DNA from: Epithemia pelagica | Taxonomy: Eukaryota > Bacillariophyta > Bacillariophyceae > Surirellales > Surirellaceae | Reading direction: 5' to 3' | DNA: 64,000 nucleotides | Assembly (NCBI GenBank): GCA_946965045.2 | Contig: OX337237.1 | Location: 3,162,001-3,226,000, forward strand | Part shown: positions 55,667 to 64,000 of the stretch, one piece after another | Numbering within the stretch: the first letter of the stretch is position 1 | How the letters are laid out: each line of letters begins with the position of its first letter | Made by a program: the position numbers and the translations under genes | Notes under the pieces: model-generated | Databases searched by the model: none | What the model was told of the DNA's origin: nothing | The model's input: the letters and a program-made list of their open reading frames with translations, nothing else

Positions 55667-57461
55667 CTACTCTTCGTCCCCTATGATCAATTGTTCCAAC
55701 TTGTGCAGTCGACTTTCCAACCTCTTGTTTGTTTCACCAAGTCTCGTGTTTGTTTCAACCAACTTCTTGTCACTTTCAACGAGCTTCTTGTTCTCCTCGA
55801 CCAGCCTCTTGTTCTCCTGAACCAGCTTCTCGTTCAACTCCGACAGTTTTTCTAGAGAACTCGTGGCACCAACTTTCCATTTCTCAATCTGGTCCACACG
55901 ATTCAACAGTGGTACAACTTTGTCCTCCTTCTTGTTGAAACTACCATGGGACGGAGACTCACGTGAGCTTGTTTTAGACAGGGTGGTGGCATCACGGGAT
56001 TTCTTGTTGCTGGTCTCCACTTCCAATTCAGGATCAATCGACCGTTTCCCGACAATACTAGGCTGTGTTGTACCATTGATCAAAAAAGATTCTTTCATCT
56101 GATGCGTCTCTTTCGCTTTGGGAGCTTCTTTCAATGCATGCTCTTTATCCGCATTGTTGCTTACTTGTGTGATAACAGTGCCAGGCTCCTCAAGCTCCAT
56201 ATGAGACGAGCACGATTTCTGTAAAAGGCAGTAGGCAATTGTGAGACCCGAGACATCATTTGTCCCAAAGACACTTACAAGACGCAGCAATACGAACCTT
56301 GGTTTCTTTTTTCTTCTCCGTCAACGCAAGATATTCACAAGTATCTTTTTGGTAACCACCAATGGCTAAAATGCCATTGGAAATGACAACCATGCTACCA
56401 TAATTCCGTTCTGTTGTCATACGTGGAAGCTTCCACACGACGCGTTGTTCAGTGTCCATGACTTCGACGGATGATAATGGGTTCGAATCCCTGTCTACCC
56501 CTCCCGCAACAACGAGGCAGGATGCCACCTTGACCACACAATGTTGACCCCGAGGAGTGTCCGGAACAAGGTCCTTCTGTATCTTCCAGGACTTTGTCAA
56601 TGGAAAAACAGATGAAACAGTTGCATCTGTATGGTTTGACCAGTCATCAAACTCCAGGTATTCGACTGGTATTTTGTGCACCGAACACACTTGTCTCTCA
56701 CCAGCGACATAGATTCGCTGGCCAATGACAGCCATTCCAAAAAAACACCGTCCTTTGTTCAACGGTGGCCCAGAGATGACTGAAAACTGACTTTTGGATG
56801 CAGTGTCAATAATGTCTACAGATGACAAAAAAGAGCAGGTGCTTTCTTCAAATCCACCGACCACAACGATGAATCTGTCATGTACAGCAGCAGCGGCACA
56901 TCCCCATCGTTTAGCAGACAAATGGCAATCCAACATCTTCCATCGATTCGTAGTGCTGTCGGCAGCAGGTGTGAGAAGTAACTCTCCAACTTGAATTGCT
57001 TCCACAGTGTCCAGGTCGTCGTTGTCTCCATATCCCCCAATGACAAAAAGAGTGTCATTGCAAACTACACTGGCAGAGCCAACCCGTGCTTCGTTTAGGC
57101 GTGGCCCCTCTCTCCATTTTTTGTCAGTTTCGTTCACATTCAAAAAAAGAACCGAATTGGACATCTGTGACTGTGATTTCTGTCCGCCTATGACGACCAC
57201 AATCTCCTCGTTGTTCTTGTCTGGATGTTTTACAACAACCGACGAGTGGCCCCACCGCCAACCTCCCAAAAGTGGAGGCCAATTGGCTGATTGCCATTGC
57301 GGTTCTTGATGGTCATTGCAGTCGTCCAAGACCAATCCGGATTTGAGCGCTTGCTCCTGGATCCTCATTGTGCAAATCACCTGTCCGTCCACTTTTGCTG
57401 ATTGCGTGGCTCCGTTTTTGTGTCCTCTCCCCACACGGGGAATGGTTTCGGTCATCATCAT
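55667..57461 (-). CDS. Kelch-repeat/coiled-coil protein, copy 2
   Basis: Exon 1 57461-56298, exon 2 56218-55667, 79-bp intron in phase 0, 571 aa. Same architecture as copy 1: a beta-propeller of kelch strands (VVVIGG, LFVIGGYGD, IVVVGGF, LVVAGG, ILAIGG) then a heptad coiled coil with one unit fewer. It differs from copy 1 at scattered residues after about residue 38; for example the segment IYVAGERQVCSVHKIPV replaces IFVVGGKQRWSLLHEMHV, so one propeller strand has lost its GG pair. It differs from copy 3 by Ala instead of Ser in HLSAKRW. Presumed adaptor; partner unknown. Divergent from membrane-protein copy 2. Confidence 0.82.
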
Positions 57462-58365
57462 CAATCACCCTCTGAAGTTTCTCGACGCGCAAAGACTCAC
57501 GATCGTACACCACACGTCGGAGTTTGCTCAAAATCGCGCGTCTCATCCGTTACGTCATTGTGAGCGTGTGGATGATTCACGTGCAAGTCGCATTGTCGGT
57601 TTGGAATCGATACGTTGACTGTGTCTCCTTGTCGTCTCTCATCATCAGTTATTTTTTTTTGCGAAACGAGATTGTGAGAAAGGGCGCGACTCCAAATTTG
57701 AGAATTGTTGCGCGGGCGGCGGGCGCTCGAAAAAATTGCGCACGTACAAGTCTGCCCTTCCTGCACGAGGGCACGAACTTTGCCGCGCCAAAACAATGGT
57801 CGTCTGTCATTTATCCGAGATGCAGATGGAGCACACATACCGTCTGTCCGTCCATCCTGAGCACGACGCCTGGCAGGCACATCGGGGCGGCGGCCTCGCA
57901 GGCTCGAAATTCGGAAGAGGTGTTGTGACAAGATCTTTCGAACATTCCGTTGGTTCGGTCAGCGCTCGCTCTCCCCCAAGCCAAGAAGAAAGAAGACAGC
58001 ACTCCAAATTTTTTGCATTTCATCGAAGCCACACACACGCACCCCACAAACTGCCAAAAAAAAGATTCTGTTTTCTCTTGTTCCCTTCTTTGGTGCCCAG
58101 CAACAAAACATCAAACAAAGAAGGAGCAGATCATCGAAACACATGATTGACACACATCATCCCCATCTCAGAATCGAAGGATCCAAGGAGAGTTCAAAGT
58201 GCTATTAGGTTCGAGGTTTAGCTCTATAAGAGAGTGCTGCTGCTGCTTGTTCCTCTTATTTTTGTGCATTGAATTCGATATATCCAACGACCGCATCCGT
58301 CTGTTTGTGCTCATACTATACACGTGGTGTTCCATTCCATTCACAACGACCGTGACAACGACACC

Positions 58366-59289
58366 ATGCCTGCTACTATCACTACAAGTAACGCCACGGC
58401 TGGGGACGAAATTGAACAATTGACCTTGCAAGCAGATGCCATTTTGGAGACCCTACGATTGGAAACCCACAAATCGAACAACAACCACGACAACATCGAG
58501 GACAACAACTTTTCTCCAGACGAAACGACCGCATCCTCTCCTACCGCACGTGCCATTTCCACTACACACCAATGGTTGCAATGGTCCAACCACACACAAG
58601 AACAAGAAGAATCCACAGCGGCCGTGGTTCCATCCGATTCGCAATCCTTTTCCTCTTCGTACAGCAATCCTCCTATCAATACTAGCGACCAGCCACCAAA
58701 TGTGGATGAGTTACAGCAGGAACAAGGAGAAGAACAAGCTTCCTCGTCGTTGTTGTCCTCCTGGTTGGCCCAGACTCGTCGTTCCGATCCTCTCCACCAT
58801 TCAGAAAGTGACAATGATGAGGATGCCATTCCTCCCATGGTGGTCATGGTCGGTGGTGGCTTACTCGGTGCCAATTTGGTGCAACACCAAGAATATTTGC
58901 AAGAACAAAAGACTCTCAAACACCATCAACAAGTGCAATCGCAATTGGCTAGCCAAGCGGCGGCCAAGGCGCGAGCCAATGAGGAACGACGCAAAGAACA
59001 AGAACGAAGCGAACGACGACGACGACGACGCAGAGCGGCACTCGAACAGGAGCAGAACCACACGATGCAACTCGAGAACCACAAGCCGTTTGCCGTTACA
59101 TGGTTGGATGTCGCCTTGCTGAGTGCTACACTGGTGGTTCTAACCAGTGTCGCTTGGCTCGTGTTTGGATCATCTCAACCACAATCATCTTCTTATTCTT
59201 CACAAGCACAGCAGCAAGCCCTCTTGTTGCATCCGGATGGACACATGATTACACCATTGGCCTCGTGGTATCCTCCAAGAAGATTCTAG
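58366..59289 (+). CDS. Single-pass membrane protein with basic coiled region, copy 2
   Basis: Identical protein to copy 1 (307 aa): N-terminal helix, disordered acidic/Ser-rich part, Gly-rich patch 158-172, polyArg stretch near 215-223, transmembrane helix near 244-266. Its promoter region, shared with kelch copy 2, is also the same. Absence of change between copies means it is recent or being homogenised. Unknown family. Confidence 0.75.
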   Translation: MPATITTSNATAGDEIEQLTLQADAILETLRLETHKSNNNHDNIEDNNFSPDETTASSPTARAISTTHQWLQWSNHTQEQEESTAAVVPSDSQSFSSSYSNPPINTSDQPPNVDELQQEQGEEQASSSLLSSWLAQTRRSDPLHHSESDNDEDAIPPMVVMVGGGLLGANLVQHQEYLQEQKTLKHHQQVQSQLASQAAAKARANEERRKEQERSERRRRRRRAALEQEQNHTMQLENHKPFAVTWLDVALLSATLVVLTSVAWLVFGSSQPQSSSYSSQAQQQALLLHPDGHMITPLASWYPPRRF

Positions 59290-60050
59290 GACTTTCGGAT
59301 CCTTGCCGTCTCCGATTCGAACCACACACACATGTACACGATCATGTTGCTGCTGGACGAGGTATTCCCTGCGGTGGCACAGTTGGCTACCGTGTCGAAC
59401 GAGTTGCGCGCACGGCACCCACACGAGAATGAACCAAAGGCCGGGTGCCAATACTCGTTGTGTGGTTCCGCAACTCGTGGTGGTGGTCGTTCCGTCACTC
59501 GTGGACCGAGACTGTCTGTGGCACATGCCGCAACAACCAGAAACGATTGCATAAAACAGAGCCACACAAGAACGGAAAGAGCTACATTGACTGCCCAGGA
59601 AAAGACTTGGGGCCACCGAACCGTTGTTGTCCTCCTCCACTGAGCGGTAGATTCTATTCTCTCTAGCGACCATGATGTTCATTCTGCACAGAGAGTGAGT
59701 AGGGTCGACCAGTCTAATGACTGCCTCCAAACTAACCATTCCAGTATTACGACATCGAAATGATTTAGAGATTGACATGTCTCGCGTCATATGTGCCCAA
59801 TAACGCGACCACCATCGTGTATCGAAATCCACAGCCATCCACCTCTCCATTCTAGAGGAACGAGGACTCCCATGGTGTAGTGTACAAGTATGAATCTATT
59901 AGGAGTACTCCTTTTGCAAATAGGGACCCGATCGAGCGCTCATATCGGGACAAGGCTAAGACACTATGGTAAACAGGAGGACTAAGTAGGACTGCCAAGA
60001 GTATATGATGCTTCCTTACCGCCATGCCATCTCATAAACAAACAGAGTTT

Positions 60051-61845
60051 CTACTCTTCGTCCCCTATGATCAATTGTTCCAACTTGTGCAGTCGACTTT
60101 CCAACCTCTTGTTTGTTTCACCAAGTCTCGTGTTTGTTTCAACCAACTTCTTGTCACTTTCAACGAGCTTCTTGTTCTCCTCGACCAGCCTCTTGTTCTC
60201 CTGAACCAGCTTCTCGTTCAACTCCGACAGTTTTTCTAGAGAACTCGTGGCACCAACTTTCCATTTCTCAATCTGGTCCACACGATTCAACAGTGGTACA
60301 ACTTTGTCCTCCTTCTTGTTGAAACTACCATGGGACGGAGACTCACGTGAGCTTGTTTTAGACAGGGTGGTGGCATCACGGGATTTCTTGTTGCTGGTCT
60401 CCACTTCCAATTCAGGATCAATCGACCGTTTCCCGACAATACTAGGCTGTGTTGTACCATTGATCAAAAAAGATTCTTTCATCTGATGCGTCTCTTTCGC
60501 TTTGGGAGCTTCTTTCAATGCATGCTCTTTATCCGCATTGTTGCTTACTTGTGTGATAACAGTGCCAGGCTCCTCAAGCTCCATATGAGACGAGCACGAT
60601 TTCTGTAAAAGGCAGTAGGCAATTGTGAGACCCGAGACATCATTTGTCCCAAAGACACTTACAAGACGCAGCAATACGAACCTTGGTTTCTTTTTTCTTC
60701 TCCGTCAACGCAAGATATTCACAAGTATCTTTTTGGTAACCACCAATGGCTAAAATGCCATTGGAAATGACAACCATGCTACCATAATTCCGTTCTGTTG
60801 TCATACGTGGAAGCTTCCACACGACGCGTTGTTCAGTGTCCATGACTTCGACGGATGATAATGGGTTCGAATCCCTGTCTACCCCTCCCGCAACAACGAG
60901 GCAGGATGCCACCTTGACCACACAATGTTGACCCCGAGGAGTGTCCGGAACAAGGTCCTTCTGTATCTTCCAGGACTTTGTCAATGGAAAAACAGATGAA
61001 ACAGTTGCATCTGTATGGTTTGACCAGTCATCAAACTCCAGGTATTCGACTGGTATTTTGTGCACCGAACACACTTGTCTCTCACCAGCGACATAGATTC
61101 GCTGGCCAATGACAGCCATTCCAAAAAAACACCGTCCTTTGTTCAACGGTGGCCCAGAGATGACTGAAAACTGACTTTTGGATGCAGTGTCAATAATGTC
61201 TACAGATGACAAAAAAGAGCAGGTGCTTTCTTCAAATCCACCGACCACAACGATGAATCTGTCATGTACAGCAGCAGCGGCACATCCCCATCGTTTTGAA
61301 GACAAATGGCAATCCAACATCTTCCATCGATTCGTAGTGCTGTCGGCAGCAGGTGTGAGAAGTAACTCTCCAACTTGAATTGCTTCCACAGTGTCCAGGT
61401 CGTCGTTGTCTCCATATCCCCCAATGACAAAAAGAGTGTCATTGCAAACTACACTGGCAGAGCCAACCCGTGCTTCGTTTAGGCGTGGCCCCTCTCTCCA
61501 TTTTTTGTCAGTTTCGTTCACATTCAAAAAAAGAACCGAATTGGACATCTGTGACTGTGATTTCTGTCCGCCTATGACGACCACAATCTCCTCGTTGTTC
61601 TTGTCTGGATGTTTTACAACAACCGACGAGTGGCCCCACCGCCAACCTCCCAAAAGTGGAGGCCAATTGGCTGATTGCCATTGCGGTTCTTGATGGTCAT
61701 TGCAGTCGTCCAAGACCAATCCGGATTTGAGCGCTTGCTCCTGGATCCTCATTGTGCAAATCACCTGTCCGTCCACTTTTGCTGATTGCGTGGCTCCGTT
61801 TTTGTGTCCTCTCCCCACACGGGGAATGGTTTCGGTCATCATCAT
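60051..61845 (-). CDS. Kelch-repeat/coiled-coil protein, copy 3
   Basis: Exon 1 61845-60682, exon 2 60602-60051, 79-bp intron in phase 0, 571 aa. It is the same as copy 2 except HLSSKRW, where it agrees with copy 1. Kelch propeller about residues 50-385 and heptad coiled coil at the C-terminus. Function inferred only from architecture: a dimeric adaptor or scaffold. Confidence 0.82.
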
Positions 61846-62749
61846 CAATCACCCTCTGAAGTTTCTCGACGCGCAAAGACTCACGATCGTACACCACACG
61901 TCGGAGTTTGCTCAAAATCGCGCGTCTCATCCGTTACGTCATTGTGAGCGTGTGGATGATTCACGTGCAAGTCGCATTGTCGGTTTGGAATCGATACGTT
62001 GACTGTGTCTCCTTGTCGTCTCTCATCATCAGTTATTTTTTTTTGCGAAACGAGATTGTGAGAAAGGGCGCGACTCCAAATTTGAGAATTGTTGCGCGGG
62101 CGGCGGGCGCTCGAAAAAATTGCGCACGTACAAGTCTGCCCTTCCTGCACGAGGGCACGAACTTTGCCGCGCCAAAACAATGGTCGTCTGTCATTTATCC
62201 GAGATGCAGATGGAGCACACATACCGTCTGTCCGTCCATCCTGAGCACGACGCCTGGCAGGCACATCGGGGCGGCGGCCTCGCAGGCTCGAAATTCGGAA
62301 GAGGTGTTGTGACAAGATCTTTCGAACATTCCGTTGGTTCGGTCAGCGCTCGCTCTCCCCCAAGCCAAGAAGAAAGAAGACAGCACTCCAAATTTTTTGC
62401 ATTTCATCGAAGCCACACACACGCACCCCACAAACTGCCAAAAAAAAGATTCTGTTTTCTCTTGTTCCCTTCTTTGGTGCCCAGCAACAAAACATCAAAC
62501 AAAGAAGGAGCAGATCATCGAAACACATGATTGACACACATCATCCCCATCTCAGAATCGAAGGATCCAAGGAGAGTTCAAAGTGCTATTAGGTTCGAGG
62601 TTTAGCTCTATAAGAGAGTGCTGCTGCTGCTTGTTCCTCTTATTTTTGTGCATTGAATTCGATATATCCAACGACCGCATCCGTCTGTTTGTGCTCATAC
62701 TATACACGTGGTGTTCCATTCCATTCACAACGACCGTGACAACGACACC

Positions 62750-63673
62750 ATGCCTGCTACTATCACTACAAGTAACGCCACGGCTGGGGACGAAATTGAA
62801 CAATTGACCTTGCAAGCAGATGCCATTTTGGAGACCCTACGATTGGAAACCCACAAATCGAACAACAACCACGACAACATCGAGGACAACAACTTTTCTC
62901 CAGACGAAACGACCGCATCCTCTCCTACCGCACGTGCCATTTCCACTACACACCAATGGTTGCAATGGTCCAACCACACACAAGAACAAGAAGAATCCAC
63001 AGCGGCCGTGGTTCCATCCGATTCGCAATCCTTTTCCTCTTCGTACAGCAATCCTCCTATCAATACTAGCGACCAGCCACCAAATGTGGATGAGTTACAG
63101 CAGGAACAAGGAGAAGAACAAGCTTCCTCGTCGTTGTTGTCCTCCTGGTTGGCCCAGACTCGTCGTTCCGATCCTCTCCACCATTCAGAAAGTGACAATG
63201 ATGAGGATGCCATTCCTCCCATGGTGGTCATGGTCGGTGGTGGCTTACTCGGTGCCAATTTGGTGCAACACCAAGAATATTTGCAAGAACAAAAGACTCT
63301 CAAACACCATCAACAAGTGCAATCGCAATTGGCTAGCCAAGCGGCGGCCAAGGCGCGAGCCAATGAGGAACGACGCAAAGAACAAGAACGAAGCGAACGA
63401 CGACGACGACGACGCAGAGCGGCACTCGAACAGGAGCAGAACCACACGATGCAACTCGAGAACCACAAGCCGTTTGCCGTTACATGGTTGGATGTCGCCT
63501 TGCTGAGTGCTACACTGGTGGTTCTAACCAGTGTCGCTTGGCTCGTGTTTGGATCATCTCAACCACAATCATCTTCTTATTCTTCACAAGCACAGCAGCA
63601 AGCCCTCTTGTTGCATCCGGATGGACACATGATTACACCATTGGCCTCGTGGTATCCTCCAAGAAGATTCTAG
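62750..63673 (+). CDS. Single-pass membrane protein with basic coiled region, copy 3
   Basis: Third identical copy (307 aa), 4384 bp after copy 2, with the same TATA-like box (62609) and the same open frame after its TAG stop as far as the window goes. Family not recognised. Confidence 0.75.
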   Translation: MPATITTSNATAGDEIEQLTLQADAILETLRLETHKSNNNHDNIEDNNFSPDETTASSPTARAISTTHQWLQWSNHTQEQEESTAAVVPSDSQSFSSSYSNPPINTSDQPPNVDELQQEQGEEQASSSLLSSWLAQTRRSDPLHHSESDNDEDAIPPMVVMVGGGLLGANLVQHQEYLQEQKTLKHHQQVQSQLASQAAAKARANEERRKEQERSERRRRRRRAALEQEQNHTMQLENHKPFAVTWLDVALLSATLVVLTSVAWLVFGSSQPQSSSYSSQAQQQALLLHPDGHMITPLASWYPPRRF

Positions 63674-64000
63674 GACTTTCGGATCCTTGCCGTCTCCGAT
63701 TCGAACCACACACACATGTACACGATCATGTTGCTGCTGGACGAGGTATTCCCTGCGGTGGCACAGTTGGCTACCGTGTCGAACGAGTTGCGCGCACGGC
63801 ACCCACACGAGAATGAACCAAAGGCCGGGTGCCAATACTCGTTGTGTGGTTCCGCAACTCGTGGTGGTGGTCGTTCCGTCACTCGTGGACCGAGACTGTC
63901 TGTGGCACATGCCGCAACAACCAGAAACGATTGCATAAAACAGAGCCACACAAGAACGGAAAGAGCTACATTGACTGCCCAGGAAAAGACTTGGGGCCAC

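Larger units (their letters stand above)
55264..59647. repeat. Tandem array unit 2 (4384 bp)
   Basis: Every feature of this unit recurs exactly 4384 bp downstream. The differences I found between units 2 and 3 are two bases in one codon of the kelch gene (56913 and 56915). It contains kelch copy 2 and membrane-protein copy 2. Confidence 0.95.
59648..64000. repeat. Tandem array unit 3, cut by the window end
   Basis: 4353 of 4384 bp are present and match unit 2 up to the last base. The array may continue beyond the window. Confidence 0.95.

Noticed and set aside
56480-56510. tRNA B-box-like gggttcgaatccc
   Set aside because: It lies inside the kelch copy-2 coding exon, no A box or acceptor stem can be drawn around it, and copy 1 lacks it. 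Chance resemblance.

Overview
The window is nuclear DNA of a photosynthetic stramenopile, most probably a raphid pennate diatom (inference). Coding regions are split by short GT-AG introns, mostly 79-130 bp. Proteins carry long CAA-encoded Gln tracts and Ser/Thr/Asp-rich disorder. Two proteins start with an ER signal followed by an ASAF-like plastid-targeting motif. There is also a cluster of secreted von Willebrand D (VWD/'GDPH') proteins of a type known from diatom adhesive material. I saw no rRNA, tRNA, CRISPR or prokaryotic operon.

Layout. 1-4900: unrecognised DNA and a frameshifted minus-strand AAA-ATPase (BCS1-like) relic. 4906-6974: GT61-type glycosyltransferase with a pure (CAA)61 tract. 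7.0-10.0 kb: no recognisable gene. 10011-11933: Gln/Asn-rich coiled-coil protein. 12593-21910: three tandem minus-strand VWD genes; the middle one is intact and the two outer ones are disrupted. A candidate inverted-repeat element lies at 15.0-15.8 kb. 23312-23863: small protein with a plastid-type presequence. 24476-26950: prolyl 4-hydroxylase fused to ankyrin repeats. 27.1-30.1 kb: an old tandem duplication of the upstream region of the next gene. 30167-31552: class 3 lipase-like protein with an altered nucleophile elbow. 31999-33852: type II membrane glycosyltransferase. 34625-37429: six-exon JmjN/JmjC/C5HC2 (KDM5-like) histone demethylase. 38173-39219: YghU-like glutathione S-transferase with an in-frame amber codon. 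39847-41634: plastid-directed ferredoxin-dependent bilin reductase. 43271-48082: 1603-aa disordered protein. 48845-50782: unrecognised Thr-rich protein.

50866-64000: a tandem array of a 4384-bp unit, about 2.9 copies, running off the window. Each unit holds a minus-strand kelch/coiled-coil gene and a plus-strand gene for a single-pass membrane protein, divergently arranged around about 0.9 kb. Copies 2 and 3 are almost identical. Copy 1 is identical to them in its promoter and plus-strand half, but clearly diverged over most of its kelch gene, with a sharp boundary near 52963.

The most notable items are this array and its mosaic boundary, the VWD cluster with its Lys/Gly/Met/Tyr-rich tails and shared upstream motif, the amber codon in the GST, and the lipase-like protein without the canonical serine motif. 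Apart from the duplicated genes there is no evidence that neighbours share a pathway.
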